Source: Microbacterium lacticum (GTDB lineage Bacteria; Actinomycetota; Actinomycetes; Actinomycetales; Microbacteriaceae). Taken from it: a stretch of DNA of 64,000 nt. The stretch spans positions 186,001 through 250,000 of the forward strand of contig NZ_VFPS01000001.1 of NCBI RefSeq assembly GCF_006716815.1. Reading direction: 5' to 3'. The notes under the pieces were generated by a model. The model did no database searches, was not told the origin of the DNA, and saw nothing but the letters and a program-made list of their open reading frames with translations. Of this stretch, positions 8,588-18,652 are shown in pieces. Both the position numbers and the translations under genes were made by a program. Each line of letters begins with the position of its first letter. Within the stretch, counting starts at the first letter, position 1.

Positions 8588-10285
8588 ATGGATCAGCTCA
8601 GCGCACGCCCGTGGCTCGCCGCCTACGCCGACGGGGTGCCCGCCGAGATCGAGCCGGTCACGCAGACCCTCGTCGACATGCTCGACGACGCCGTCGCCCG
8701 CTACCCTCGCCGCCCGGCGCTGGAGTTCTTCGGCGCGGTGACCACCTATCGCGAGCTCGGGGAGGAGGTCGCCCGCGCCGCGGCGGGGCTCTGGCGCCTC
8801 GGCGTGCGGGCGGGTGACCGGGTGGCGCTGATCCTGCCGAACGCCCCGCAGCACGTCGTCGCGTTCTACGCGGCGCAGCGCCTCGGCGCGATCGTCGTCG
8901 AGCACAATCCCCGCTACACGCCGCCCGAGCTCCGCCACCTGTTCGAGGTGCACCACGCGAAGGTCGCGATCGTGTGGGACGCGGTCGCCGACGTCGTCGC
9001 GGAGTTCCCCTCCGACATCCGTCCGCAGCACATCGTCGCGGTGACGCTGCCGGATGCCATGCCGTGGCGTCTGCGGGCGCTCCTCCGCCTGCCCGTGCGC
9101 TCGGCGCGGGAGAAGCGGGCCGCGCTCACCGCGCGCCCGACCGCGAAGGGCATCCTGCCGTGGGCGAAGCTCGGCCGGCGCCGCCTGCCGAAGGCGGCGA
9201 GCCGTCCGACCCTCGACGACACCGCGGTGCTGCAGTTCACGAGCGGCACGACGGGGCGCCCGAAGGCGGCAGTGCTGAGCCACCGCAACCTCCGCTCGAA
9301 CGCGGCGCAGTCGGTCGCCTGGGTGCCGGACCTCGTCCTCGGCCGTGAGGTGTTCTACGGCGTGCTGCCGCTCTTCCACGCCTACGGGCTGACCCTGTGC
9401 CTCACGACCGCGCTGTCGATCGGCGCGCGGATCGTGCTCTTCCCGACCTTCGACGTCACGATGACCATCGACGCGATCCGGCGGACGCCCCCCACGTTCC
9501 TCCCGGCCGTGCCGCCGATCTACGACGCCCTCGCGCGGGCGACGGTGCGCCAGAAGGTCGACCTGTCGACGCTCCGCAACGCGATCTCGGGCGCCATGGC
9601 CCTCCCGGCATCCACCGTGCAGCGCTGGGAGGCGGCGACCGGAGGCATCCTCGTCGAGGGGTACGGCATGACCGAGTCCTCGCCGATCAGTCTCGGCAAC
9701 CCGATGGGACCGCGCCGGCGCGTCGGCACCGTGGGGGTGCCGTTCCCGAGCACCGAGATCCGGGTGGTCGACCCCGACGATCCCACCGCCGACCGTCCGC
9801 TCGGCGAGCCGGGCGAACTGCTCGTGCGGGGGCCGCAGGTCTTCCAGGGGTACTGGAACCAACCCGACGAGACCGCGCGCACCCTGCTCGAAGGGGGCTG
9901 GCTGCGCACCGGCGACATCGTGACGGCGGATGCCGACGGCTTCATCACGGTCGTCGACCGGCTGAAGGAGCTCATCATCTCGGGCGGCTTCAACATCAGC
10001 CCGAGCGAGGTGGAGCAGGCGCTCATGCTGCATCCCGACGTCGTCGACGCCGCCGTCGTCGGGCTGCCGCGCGCCTCGGGCGACGAGCAGGTCGCCGCCG
10101 CGGTGGCGCTGCGCGACGGGGCGGTCTTCGACGACGATGGGATCCGCGAGTGGACCCGCGGTCACCTCACCGGGTACAAGGTTCCGCGCACCATCGTCGA
10201 GTTCGACGAACTGCCGCGCTCCCTGGTGGGCAAGGTGCAGCGCCGCGAGGTGCGCGAAGAGCTGCTGCGGCGGCGCGGTCAGTAG
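8588..10285 (+). CDS. long-chain fatty-acid--CoA ligase (AMP-forming)
   Basis: ANL-superfamily adenylating enzyme that activates a carboxylic acid, probably a long-chain fatty acid, to its CoA thioester. Motifs: FTSGTTGRPKAAVLSHRN near residue 216 (AMP binding), GYGMTESSP near 358, GWLRTGDI near 437, VDRLKELIISGGFNISPSEVE near 457, and the C-terminal lysine in LVGKVQRREVR. ATG 8588 is preferred; a TACGCT hexamer at 8576-8581 ends 6 nt before it, suggesting a leaderless transcript. Monocistronic. Substrate chain length is not determined by the sequence. Confidence 0.92.
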   Translation: MDQLSARPWLAAYADGVPAEIEPVTQTLVDMLDDAVARYPRRPALEFFGAVTTYRELGEEVARAAAGLWRLGVRAGDRVALILPNAPQHVVAFYAAQRLGAIVVEHNPRYTPPELRHLFEVHHAKVAIVWDAVADVVAEFPSDIRPQHIVAVTLPDAMPWRLRALLRLPVRSAREKRAALTARPTAKGILPWAKLGRRRLPKAASRPTLDDTAVLQFTSGTTGRPKAAVLSHRNLRSNAAQSVAWVPDLVLGREVFYGVLPLFHAYGLTLCLTTALSIGARIVLFPTFDVTMTIDAIRRTPPTFLPAVPPIYDALARATVRQKVDLSTLRNAISGAMALPASTVQRWEAATGGILVEGYGMTESSPISLGNPMGPRRRVGTVGVPFPSTEIRVVDPDDPTADRPLGEPGELLVRGPQVFQGYWNQPDETARTLLEGGWLRTGDIVTADADGFITVVDRLKELIISGGFNISPSEVEQALMLHPDVVDAAVVGLPRASGDEQVAAAVALRDGAVFDDDGIREWTRGHLTGYKVPRTIVEFDELPRSLVGKVQRREVREELLRRRGQ

Positions 10286-10361
10286 GCCTCGCGCGGGCGC
10301 GGATGCGGCGCCCGGCGCCGCCTCGCGTCGCCGGGCACCGCGCGCCTCTGGGCGCCGCCGG

Positions 10362-10835
10362 TCACTGGCCGCCGAAGAACTCCGCGCTCTCGGTGTCGCG
10401 CAGGGCTGCCGCGATCTTCCGCCGGTGGAACTCGTCGACGTGGGAGAGATCGTCGAGCGCGAACCAGCCCACCTCGGTCAGCTCGCCGTCGGCGGGGTGC
10501 GGGTCGCCCGTCACCCACACGCACCGGAAGACGAGATCGAGGTAGTCCACCTGGTCGCCGTTGGCGTACGTAATGCGGTCGAGCTGCTGCACGAGGGCGA
10601 GCCGCGTCGCCCGCACCACGATGCTCGCCTCCTCGAGCGTTTCGCGCACCGCGGCATCCGCCGGCTCCTCACCGGGGTCGACGATGCCCGACACGCACTG
10701 CCACGCGCCGTTGTCCGCGCGGCGGCCGAGGAGCACCTCGCCGTCCCGCACGATCACGGCGGTCACCCCGACCAGCGGCAGGGGAGCGTGGCCGATGTGC
10801 TCGCGCAGCGACAGGACGAAATCAGGCGTGGCCAT
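10362..10835 (-). CDS. Nudix hydrolase
   Basis: Hydrolyses a nucleoside diphosphate linked to another moiety; substrate unknown. Nudix box GIVDPGEEPADAAVRETLEE at residues 50-69 with the REUxEE core intact, inside a 157-residue single-domain protein. On the minus strand TAGGCT (10847-10842) precedes the ATG by 6 nt, so it is probably leaderless. It lies between the acyl-CoA ligase (convergent) and dnaE (divergent) and is not in an obvious operon. Confidence 0.92.
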   Translation of the reverse strand: MATPDFVLSLREHIGHAPLPLVGVTAVIVRDGEVLLGRRADNGAWQCVSGIVDPGEEPADAAVRETLEEASIVVRATRLALVQQLDRITYANGDQVDYLDLVFRCVWVTGDPHPADGELTEVGWFALDDLSHVDEFHRRKIAAALRDTESAEFFGGQ

Positions 10836-10922
10836 GCCCTCAGCCTAGGTCCGGCCGTGCGAGATCCTGCCGCTCCGAGGGCCCTCAGCCCCGGTGTCAG
10901 ACGGTCGCCGTAGACTCGTCAG

Positions 10923-13900
10923 GTGGCATCCGACTCCTTCGTTCACCTGCACGTGCACAGCGAATACTCGATGCTCGACGGGGCCGCGAAGATCGGTGCG
11001 ATGACCCAGGCGGCCGCCGATTACGGCATGCCCGCCATCGCCGTCACCGACCACGGCAACACGTTTGCGGCGTTCGAGTTCTACAACGCGGCCAAGGCCG
11101 CCGGGGTCAAGCCGATCATCGGGCTCGAGGCCTACGTCACCCCCGGAACGCACCGCAGCGACAAGTCGCGTGTGCAGTGGGGTTCACCCGACCAGAAGAG
11201 CGATGACGTCTCCGGGTCGGGCGCCTACACGCACATGACGCTGTGGAGCCAGAACACCGCGGGCATGCACAACCTGTTCCGGCTCAGCTCGCTGTCGAGC
11301 ATGGAGGGCTACTACTTCAAGCCCCGCATGGACCGCGAGCTCCTGCAGACCTACGGCTCCGGGCTCATCGCCACGACCGGCTGCCCGTCGGGCGAGGTGC
11401 AGACGCGCCTGCGGCTCGGGCAGTACGACGCGGCGCGCGCGGCGGCGGCGGAGTTCCAGGACATCTTCGGCAAGGAGAACTACTTCGCCGAGATCATGGA
11501 CCACGGGCTCTCGATCGAGCGCCGCGTGATGACCGACCTGCTGCGGCTCGCGAAAGACCTCGACATCCCGCTCGTGGCGACCAACGACTCGCATTACACG
11601 CACCAGCACGAGGCCGACGCGCACGAGGCGCTGCTGTGCGTGCAGTCGGGCTCGACCCTCGACGACCCGAACCGGTTCAAGTTCGACGGCGACGGCTACT
11701 ACGTCAAGACGGCCGCCGAGATGCGCCAGATGTTCCGCGACCACCCCGAGGCGTGCGACAACACGCTGCTCATCGCCGAGCGGTGCGAGGTGGAGTTCAA
11801 CACCGCCGCCAACTACATGCCCCGCTTCCCGGTGCCGGACGGCGAGACCGAGGACAGCTGGCTCATCAAAGAGGTCGAGGCGGGGCTGCACTACCGCTAC
11901 CCGGACGGCATCCCCGACAAGGTGCGCAAGCAGGCAGAGTACGAGACCGGCATCATCCTGCAGATGGGGTTCCCGGGGTACTTCCTCGTCGTCGCCGACT
12001 TCATCAACTGGGCCAAGGACCACGGCATCCGCGTCGGCCCCGGCCGCGGCTCGGGTGCAGGATCGATGGTCGCCTACGCGATGAAGATCACCGACCTCGA
12101 CCCGCTCGAGCACGGACTCATCTTCGAGCGGTTCCTGAACCCCGACCGCGTCTCCATGCCCGACTTCGATGTCGACTTCGACGACCGGCGCCGCGGCGAG
12201 GTGATCGACTACGTCACCGAGAAGTACGGCTCCGAGCGCGTCGCGCAGATCGTCACGTACGGCACCATCAAGTCGAAGCAGGCGCTGAAGGATGCCGGGC
12301 GTGTGCTCGGGTTCCCCTTCAGCATGGGGGAGAAGCTCACCAAGGCCATGCCGCCCGCCGTCATGGGCAAGGACATGGAGCTCGGCGGCATGTTCGACCC
12401 CGAGCACAAGCGGTACAAGGAGGCGAGCGAGTTCCGCGCGCTCATCGAGAGCGACCCCGAGGCCAAGACCGTCTTCGACCGGGCGACCGGTCTCGAGGGC
12501 CTCAAGCGCCAGTGGGGCGTGCACGCGGCCGGCGTCATCATGTCGTCGGAGCCCCTGCTCGACATCATCCCGATCATGCGGCGCGAGCAGGACGGCCAGA
12601 TCGTCACGCAGTTCGACTACCCGTCGTGCGAGTCGCTCGGCCTCATCAAGATGGACTTCCTGGGGCTGCGCAACCTCACGATCATCTCCGACGCGCTCGA
12701 GAACATTCGCATGAACCGGGGGGAGGAGCTCGACCTCGAGCACCTCGCCCTCGACGACCGCCCCGCCTACGACCTGCTCACCCGCGGCGACACGCTGGGC
12801 GTCTTCCAGCTCGACGGCGGCCCGATGCGGTCGCTGCTGCGGCTCATGAAGCCCGACAACTTCGAGGACATCTCGGCCGTCATCGCCCTGTACCGGCCCG
12901 GCCCGATGGGCGCGAACTCGCACACCAACTACGCGCTGCGCAAGAACGGCCTGCAGCCGATCACCCCGATCCACCCCGAGCTCGAAGAGCCCCTCCGCGA
13001 CATCCTCGACACGACTTACGGCCTGATCATCTATCAGGAGCAGGTCATGGCCATCGCGCAGAAGGTCGCCGGGTTCTCGCTCGGCCAGGCCGACATCCTC
13101 CGCCGCGCGATGGGCAAGAAGAAGAAGTCCGAGCTCGACAAGCAGTACGAGGGCTTCTCCGGCGGCATGAAAGACCGCGGCTTCGGCGAGGGCGCGGTCC
13201 AGGCGCTCTGGGACATCCTGCTGCCGTTCTCCGACTACGCCTTCAACAAGGCGCACTCCGCCGCGTACGGGCTCGTCTCGTACTGGACCGCGTACCTCAA
13301 GGCCCACTATCCCGCCGAGTACATGGCGGCGCTCCTCACGAGCGTCGGCGACTCGAAGGACAAGATGGCGGTCTACCTCAACGAGTGCCGCCGCATGGGC
13401 ATCAAGGTGCTGCCGCCCGACGTCAGCGAGTCGATCCGCTACTTCGCCGCCGTCGGCGAAGACATCCGCTTCGGTCTGGGCGCCGTCCGCAACGTCGGCA
13501 GCAACGTCGTCGACGGCATCGTCGCCGCCCGCACCGACGCGCCGTACTCCTCGTTCCACGACTTCCTCAGCCGAGTGCCGATGCACGTTGCCAACAAGCG
13601 CACCGTGGAGTCGCTCATCAAGGCCGGCGCCTTCGACTCGATGGGCGACACCCGGCGGGCGCTGCTGGAGATCCACGAGGATGCCACGGAGGCGGCCGTC
13701 GGCCGGAAGCGCAACGAGGCGCAGGGCGCCATCGGCTTCGACTTCGACAGCCTGTACGACGCCGCGGAGGAGACCGTGCCGCCGAAGGTGCCGCCGCGCC
13801 CGGAGTGGACGAAGAAGGACAAGCTCGCCTTCGAGCGCGAGATGCTCGGTCTGTACGTCTCCGACCACCCCCTCGCGGGCCTCGAGATCCCGCTCGCCAA

Positions 13901-14441
13901 GCACGCCTCGACCTCGATCCACGACCTGCTCGCCGACGAAGACGTCTCCGACGGCGACATCGTCACGGTCGCCGGTCTCGTCACGAGCGTGCAGCACCGC
14001 GTCGCCAAGCAGAGCGGCAACCCCTACGGCATGATCACCGTCGAGGACTTCGACGGCGAGGTGACCGTGATGTTCATGGGGAAGACCTATACCGAGTTCC
14101 AGTCGATGCTCGTCGCCGACTCGATCCTCGTCGTGCGCGGGCGCGTCTCGCGCCGCGACGACGGGCTGAACCTGCACGGCCAGTCGGCTTTCACCCCCGA
14201 TCTCGGCGCGGTCGACGCCTCCGGTCCGCTGATCCTCCTCATGCCCGAACACCGCGCCACCGAGTCGACGGTGGGCGAACTCGCCCGCGTCTTCTCCCGG
14301 CATCCGGGGAGCACCGAGGTGACACTGAAGCTGCACAAGTCGGGCACCGCGAAGGTGTTCGAGGTGCCCGCCCGGGTCGGCGTGTCGGTCGATCTGTACG
14401 GCGAACTCAAAGGTCTGCTCGGACCGCAGTGTCTGGGGTGA
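10923..14441 (+). CDS. dnaE: DNA polymerase III alpha subunit DnaE
   Basis: Replicative polymerase catalytic subunit (DnaE1 type). N-terminal PHP domain with HLHVHSEYSMLDG, polymerase palm with the catalytic carboxylates in MPDFDVDFDD near residue 412-421, thumb/fingers, tandem HhH, and a C-terminal OB domain (about 1000-1075). At 1172 residues it has the usual length. GTG 10923 is preceded by TAGACT at 10911-10916, 6 nt away, with no Shine-Dalgarno: a likely leaderless mRNA. Followed closely by a membrane protein of unknown function. Confidence 0.98.
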   Translation: MASDSFVHLHVHSEYSMLDGAAKIGAMTQAAADYGMPAIAVTDHGNTFAAFEFYNAAKAAGVKPIIGLEAYVTPGTHRSDKSRVQWGSPDQKSDDVSGSGAYTHMTLWSQNTAGMHNLFRLSSLSSMEGYYFKPRMDRELLQTYGSGLIATTGCPSGEVQTRLRLGQYDAARAAAAEFQDIFGKENYFAEIMDHGLSIERRVMTDLLRLAKDLDIPLVATNDSHYTHQHEADAHEALLCVQSGSTLDDPNRFKFDGDGYYVKTAAEMRQMFRDHPEACDNTLLIAERCEVEFNTAANYMPRFPVPDGETEDSWLIKEVEAGLHYRYPDGIPDKVRKQAEYETGIILQMGFPGYFLVVADFINWAKDHGIRVGPGRGSGAGSMVAYAMKITDLDPLEHGLIFERFLNPDRVSMPDFDVDFDDRRRGEVIDYVTEKYGSERVAQIVTYGTIKSKQALKDAGRVLGFPFSMGEKLTKAMPPAVMGKDMELGGMFDPEHKRYKEASEFRALIESDPEAKTVFDRATGLEGLKRQWGVHAAGVIMSSEPLLDIIPIMRREQDGQIVTQFDYPSCESLGLIKMDFLGLRNLTIISDALENIRMNRGEELDLEHLALDDRPAYDLLTRGDTLGVFQLDGGPMRSLLRLMKPDNFEDISAVIALYRPGPMGANSHTNYALRKNGLQPITPIHPELEEPLRDILDTTYGLIIYQEQVMAIAQKVAGFSLGQADILRRAMGKKKKSELDKQYEGFSGGMKDRGFGEGAVQALWDILLPFSDYAFNKAHSAAYGLVSYWTAYLKAHYPAEYMAALLTSVGDSKDKMAVYLNECRRMGIKVLPPDVSESIRYFAAVGEDIRFGLGAVRNVGSNVVDGIVAARTDAPYSSFHDFLSRVPMHVANKRTVESLIKAGAFDSMGDTRRALLEIHEDATEAAVGRKRNEAQGAIGFDFDSLYDAAEETVPPKVPPRPEWTKKDKLAFEREMLGLYVSDHPLAGLEIPLAKHASTSIHDLLADEDVSDGDIVTVAGLVTSVQHRVAKQSGNPYGMITVEDFDGEVTVMFMGKTYTEFQSMLVADSILVVRGRVSRRDDGLNLHGQSAFTPDLGAVDASGPLILLMPEHRATESTVGELARVFSRHPGSTEVTLKLHKSGTAKVFEVPARVGVSVDLYGELKGLLGPQCLG

Positions 14442-14500
14442 GCGACGAGCGTGTGTGTAGGATCGCAGGCGACGGAACCGTCATGGAAGGACCGATCATC

Positions 14501-15559
14501 GTGACTGACGAGAACAACACCCCCCAGCCCCCCGAGACCGACTTCGACCGGCGCGTGCCCGAGGCATCCGCCGACCCCGACGTCACGTTCGACTTGGTCG
14601 GCGAGGCGTTTGCCGCCCTCACCGACGGCCCCGACGCCGTCGACGAGACCGCCCCGCCGCAGTACGGCGTCGGCCCGTTCTCGGTCCGCGAGGTGGCGCT
14701 CGGCGGCATCTGGGTGATCGCCTTCATCGTCTCGTTCTTCCCGATCTACAACGTCGGCGGGTCGTCGGTGTGGACCGCGGGCATCGACTGGGTGCTCACG
14801 ATCGGCGTGCCGACGGTGGCCGTCCTCCTGCTGCTGCTGCGCCGCCTGTCGCCGCAGGGCATCCGCCGGGTCGGCTCGCTCGGCATCGACCAGTTCGCCT
14901 CGGTCGCGTTCACGGTGTCGATGGTCGTCTGGCTCGGCATCCTCTGGGCCTCGTTCGTCTCGCTGGCCGGCCAGCGCCTGTTCTACGCGACGTGGGTCGT
15001 CTGGGTCGAGTTCATCCTCATGCTCGCGGGCGTGCTGCTGACCGTGTTCGCGCCCCTGTTCCCGACGATCGGCGAAGACTTCCGCCACCGCCGCGAGGTG
15101 CCCGCGCACCGCGTCGCGAGACCCGCGCGCCCGATCGTGGCGCGCCCGCGCACCCCGCGCCCCCAGGCCGCGCCCGCCGCCACACCGCCCGCCGGTGCCC
15201 CCGAGAGCGATTTCACCGCCGCGGACACCGCCGCGCCGGTCGGGCTGGCGTCGGAGGACGCGTCGCCCGCCGGCGACACCACGCAGATCACGCCGCTCGA
15301 CACGGTTGCCGCGGGCGTCGTCGAGGAGCCCGTCGCGGAGGTCGCGGAGACCACGTCCACTCCCGCCGCCTCGCAGGCGTTCTGGGCCCTCGCGCCGGTC
15401 GAGCGCGACGTCGTCGACGAGAACGGCACCCCGATCTTCACGATCGGACCCACCGCGTGGGCGCTCGTGATCGAAGACCGCGTCGACCGTTTCGTCGTGC
15501 GTCACGAAGACGGCCGCATCGGCTACCTGACCGACGTCTCCGGCGTCACGCGCGGCTGA
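14501..15559 (+). CDS. membrane protein of unknown function with four TM segments and C-terminal cytosolic region
   Basis: Not recognised. About 75 acidic N-terminal residues are followed by four clear membrane helices (roughly residues 68-92, 98-122, 128-152 and 160-185), a Pro/Ala/Arg-rich linker and a short, apparently folded C-terminal segment containing PIFTIGPTAWALVIEDRVDRF. GTG 14501 with GAAGGA upstream gives 352 residues; an ATG at 14483 would add six. A TAGGAT hexamer at 14458-14463 may be its promoter. It lies between dnaE and hisD on the same strand. Confidence 0.75.
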   Translation: MTDENNTPQPPETDFDRRVPEASADPDVTFDLVGEAFAALTDGPDAVDETAPPQYGVGPFSVREVALGGIWVIAFIVSFFPIYNVGGSSVWTAGIDWVLTIGVPTVAVLLLLLRRLSPQGIRRVGSLGIDQFASVAFTVSMVVWLGILWASFVSLAGQRLFYATWVVWVEFILMLAGVLLTVFAPLFPTIGEDFRHRREVPAHRVARPARPIVARPRTPRPQAAPAATPPAGAPESDFTAADTAAPVGLASEDASPAGDTTQITPLDTVAAGVVEEPVAEVAETTSTPAASQAFWALAPVERDVVDENGTPIFTIGPTAWALVIEDRVDRFVVRHEDGRIGYLTDVSGVTRG

Positions 15560-15589
15560 CCGCGCGCGGCGTTCGGTTAGCCTTTACGG

Positions 15590-16912
15590 ATGCTCCGCAC
15601 GATCGACCTCCGCGGCCGCGACCTGTCCACCGCCGAGCTGCTCGCCGCCGTTCCGCGCGCCCAGGCGGCGCGTGCCCAGGCGTTGAGCGCGGCCGCCGAC
15701 ATCGTCGCGGACGTGCGGGAGCGCGGCGAAGACGCGCTGCGTGAGCAGGCCAAGCGTTTCGACCGGGTCACCGGTCACGACATCCGCGTGCCCGCCGCGC
15801 ACCTCGACGAGGCGCTGGAGCGGCTCGATCCCACCGTGCGGGCCGCCCTCGAAGAGGCGATCCGCCGGGTGCGCGCCGCCTCGGCGGCCCAGGTGCCGGC
15901 GCCGGTGGTCACCGAGCTCGGCCCGGGCGCCGTCGTCGAGCAGCGCTGGCAGCCGGTGCGGCGTACCGGCGTGTACGTTCCGGGCGGAAAGGCCGTGTAT
16001 CCCTCGAGCGTCGTCATGAACGTCGTACCCGCGCAGGTCGCGGGCGTCGGCGAGGTCGCCCTCGCGTCGCCGCCGCAGGCGGAGTTCGACGGGCGGGTGC
16101 ACCCCGACATCCTCGCCGCGGCGAAGCTCCTCGGCATCGACGAGGTCTACGCGCTCGGCGGGGCGGGAGCCGTCGCCGCCTACGCCTACGGCGTCGCTTC
16201 GATCGGCCTCGAACCGGTCGATGTGGTCACCGGTCCCGGCAACAACTTCGTTGCTGCCGCCAAGCGCGCCGTCGCCGGTGTCGTCGGCACGGACGCCGAG
16301 GCCGGCGCGACCGAGATCCTCATCGTCGCGGACGGTGGGGCGGATGCCTCGCTGATCGCCGTCGACCTCATCAGTCAGGCGGAGCACGACGAACAGGCAT
16401 CTGCGGTTCTGGTCACCTGGTCGGAGGACCTGGCGCGCACCGTGCGTGCCGAAGTGGAGCGACGCGTCGACGCGACCCGCAACGGCGCCCGTGCCCGCGC
16501 GGCCCTGGAGGGTCCGCAGTCGGCCGTCGTGCTCGTCGACGACCGCGCCGCTGCCACCGCGTTCAGCAACGCGTACGCGCCCGAGCACCTCGAGCTGCAC
16601 GTCGTCGACCCTCGCCCGGAGGATTTCGTCAACGCGGGCGCCGTCTTCGTCGGCGCGTGGTCGCCGGTGAGTCTCGGCGACTACCTCGCCGGCAGTAACC
16701 ACGTTCTCCCCACCGGCGGTCAGGCGCGCTACGCGGCGGGGCTGTCGGCCTCGACGTTCCTCCGTCCCCAGCAGGTCATCGCCTACGACCGTGCGGCACT
16801 CGAGGCCGTCGGCGCGGAGATCGTCGCGCTGGCGGATGCCGAGGCGCTACCCGCCCACGGCGAGGCCGTCACCGCACGGTTCGCCGCGAACGCCACCGGA
16901 TCGGAGGACTGA
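15590..16912 (+). CDS. hisD: histidinol dehydrogenase
   Basis: Catalyses the last two oxidations of histidine synthesis (L-histidinol to L-histidine with two NAD+). The 440 residues match the family. Visible: RTGVYVPGGKAVYPSSVVMN near 124, VTGPGNNFVAAAKRAV near 210 and SQAEHDEQASAVL near 262, which carries Zn/active-site residues. ATG 15590 is preceded by TAGCCT (15578-15583), 6 nt away, so probably leaderless. No other his gene is adjacent on the right; nrdR follows with 3 nt spacing. Confidence 0.97.
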   Translation: MLRTIDLRGRDLSTAELLAAVPRAQAARAQALSAAADIVADVRERGEDALREQAKRFDRVTGHDIRVPAAHLDEALERLDPTVRAALEEAIRRVRAASAAQVPAPVVTELGPGAVVEQRWQPVRRTGVYVPGGKAVYPSSVVMNVVPAQVAGVGEVALASPPQAEFDGRVHPDILAAAKLLGIDEVYALGGAGAVAAYAYGVASIGLEPVDVVTGPGNNFVAAAKRAVAGVVGTDAEAGATEILIVADGGADASLIAVDLISQAEHDEQASAVLVTWSEDLARTVRAEVERRVDATRNGARARAALEGPQSAVVLVDDRAAATAFSNAYAPEHLELHVVDPRPEDFVNAGAVFVGAWSPVSLGDYLAGSNHVLPTGGQARYAAGLSASTFLRPQQVIAYDRAALEAVGAEIVALADAEALPAHGEAVTARFAANATGSED

Positions 16913-16915
16913 CCC

Positions 16916-17380
16916 GTGCACTGCCCGTTCTGCCGCCACGCCGACTCGCGCGTGATCGATTCGCGCACGAGCGACGACGGCCTGAGCATCCGCCGCCGTC
17001 GCCAGTGCCCCGAGTGCGGCGGCCGCTTCTCGACGATCGAGACGGCGAGCCTCAACGTCATCAAGCGCTCCGGCGTGATCGAGCCGTTCAGCCGCGAGAA
17101 GGTCATGTCGGGCGTCCGCAAGGCATGCCAGGGCCGGCCCGTGACCGACTCCGACCTGGCCGTGCTGGCGCAGGCCGTCGAGGAAGCGGTGCGCCAGACC
17201 GGGTCGTCGCAGATCGACACGAACGAGATCGGCCTCGCGATCCTCGGGCCGCTCCGCGAACTCGACGAGGTGGCCTACCTGCGGTTCGCGAGCGTGTATC
17301 AGGCGTTCGACTCGCTGGAGGACTTCGAGGCATCCATCGCGCAGCTGCGCGCCGACCACGCCGCGCGCGCCGAGGCGTAG
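16916..17380 (+). CDS. nrdR: transcriptional repressor NrdR
   Basis: ATP/dATP-sensing repressor of ribonucleotide reductase genes. N-terminal zinc ribbon with C3, C6, C31 and C34 (MHCPFC...QCPECGG), then an ATP-cone domain from about residue 46 to 136. The 154 residues are typical. GTG 16916 is 3 nt after hisD and the family always begins M-x-C-P-x-C, so the start is secure. Target NrdR boxes and nrd genes are outside this window. Confidence 0.97.
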   Translation: MHCPFCRHADSRVIDSRTSDDGLSIRRRRQCPECGGRFSTIETASLNVIKRSGVIEPFSREKVMSGVRKACQGRPVTDSDLAVLAQAVEEAVRQTGSSQIDTNEIGLAILGPLRELDEVAYLRFASVYQAFDSLEDFEASIAQLRADHAARAEA

Positions 17381-17457
17381 GCGCCCGTCCGCGGTTCGCG
17401 GAATTCACGGCCCGCACATTTCCGGTGCCGCCGCGCGCGAGCCGTAGGCTGGTGCCG

Positions 17458-18492
17458 ATGTATCCGTTCATCTTCCGCACGTTCTTCTCGCGCATGGACC
17501 CCGAGGCGGCGCACCACCTGGTGATCCCCGTCATCCGTGTGCTCGGCGTCTGGCCGTTCGCGCCGATCGTGCGCGCGCTGACCCGCCCCGATCCGCGCCT
17601 GCAGACGCGGGCGCTCGGGCTCGTCTTCGACTCGCCGTTCGGCGTGGCGGCGGGCTTCGACAAGAACGCCGTCATGAGCGAGGGTCTCTACGCCCTCGGT
17701 TTCGGGCACGTCGAGGTCGGCACCGTCACGGCGATCGCTCAGGACGGCAACCCGAAGCCGCGCCTGTTCCGGCTCATCGAGGACCGCGCGCTGATCAACC
17801 GGATGGGTTTCAACAACGCCGGAGCCGCCGCGGCCGCCCGGCGCCTCGAGCGCTCGCGTCGCCGTCCCCGCCGCGCGGTGCTCGGCGCCAACATCGGAAA
17901 GAGCCGCGTCGTCGACGTCGACGCGGCGACCGCCGATTACGTGCGGAGCACGCGCGAGGTCGCGCCGGTCGCCGACTATCTCGTGGTGAACGTGTCGTCC
18001 CCGAACACACCCGGTCTTCGCGGCCTGCAGGCGGTCGAGACCCTGCGGCCCCTGCTCGAGGCGGTGCGGGATGCCGCGGGCACCACGCCGCTCCTCGTCA
18101 AGATCGCCCCCGACCTCCCCGACGACGAGATCGAGGCGATCACCCGGCTCGGGGTCGAGCTGCGGCTGGCCGGTCTCGTCGCGACGAACACGACGATCGC
18201 CCGCGAGCCGCTCACGACCGACCCCGAGGTCGTCGCCGCGATGGGCCCGGGCGGCCTGTCCGGTGCCCCGCTGCGGCAGCGCTCGCTCGCCGTGCTGCGG
18301 ATCGTGCGCGCCGCGGTTCCCGAGGAGGCGGAGGAGTTCTGCATCATCTCGGCCGGGGGAGTGGAGACCGCCGCCGACGTGCGGGGGCGCCTCGCCGCGG
18401 GCGCCGACCTCGTGCAGGGCTACACCGCCTTCATCTACCGCGGCCCGTTGTGGGCTCGGCAGATCAACCGGGGTCTCGCCGCCGCACTCTGA
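17458..18492 (+). CDS. pyrD: quinone-dependent dihydroorotate dehydrogenase (class 2)
   Basis: Membrane-associated flavoprotein oxidising dihydroorotate to orotate in pyrimidine synthesis, with quinone as acceptor. The N-terminal amphipathic helix (MYPFIFRTFFSRMDPEAAHH) marks class 2; NVSSPNTPGLR near 178 carries the catalytic serine, plus GFDKNA and SAGGVETAADV. ATG 17458 is chosen; TAGGCT at 17445-17450 ends 7 nt before it, indicating a leaderless mRNA. Convergent with the DUF3043 gene across a palindromic gap. Confidence 0.96.
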   Translation: MYPFIFRTFFSRMDPEAAHHLVIPVIRVLGVWPFAPIVRALTRPDPRLQTRALGLVFDSPFGVAAGFDKNAVMSEGLYALGFGHVEVGTVTAIAQDGNPKPRLFRLIEDRALINRMGFNNAGAAAAARRLERSRRRPRRAVLGANIGKSRVVDVDAATADYVRSTREVAPVADYLVVNVSSPNTPGLRGLQAVETLRPLLEAVRDAAGTTPLLVKIAPDLPDDEIEAITRLGVELRLAGLVATNTTIAREPLTTDPEVVAAMGPGGLSGAPLRQRSLAVLRIVRAAVPEEAEEFCIISAGGVETAADVRGRLAAGADLVQGYTAFIYRGPLWARQINRGLAAAL

Positions 18493-18564
18493 CCGCGCGC
18501 GGCGGCGCGGCATCCTCCCTTGGCTAGCGCGGCGCGGCGCGGTGGATGCCACGGCCCTGCGCAA

Positions 18565-18632
18565 CTGCGGGGATCTGCGCTCCTGCGGACACTCAGCGCG
18601 CAGGGGTCCGCAGATGTGCAGAACTCCGCGTG
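18565..18632. repeat. palindromic element between convergent pyrD and the DUF3043 gene
   Basis: The gap holds nested inverted repeats: CTGCGGAC (18583-18590) with GTCCGCAG (18606-18613), flanked by ATCTGCG (18573-18579) and CGCAGAT (18609-18615), and an imperfect outer pairing between 18565 and 18629. Alternative stems compete. It could be a bidirectional terminator or a dispersed REP-like element; no T-run is present. Only this copy occurs in the window. Confidence 0.5.
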
Positions 18633-18652
18633 AACGGGGCGCGGCGCGCGCC

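Noticed and set aside
11184-14336. A 1050-codon open frame on the minus strand opposite dnaE
   Set aside because: Composition is the Arg/Val/Gly/His-rich pattern expected from the complement of a high-GC coding frame; dnaE on + has full domain evidence and normal codon positions.
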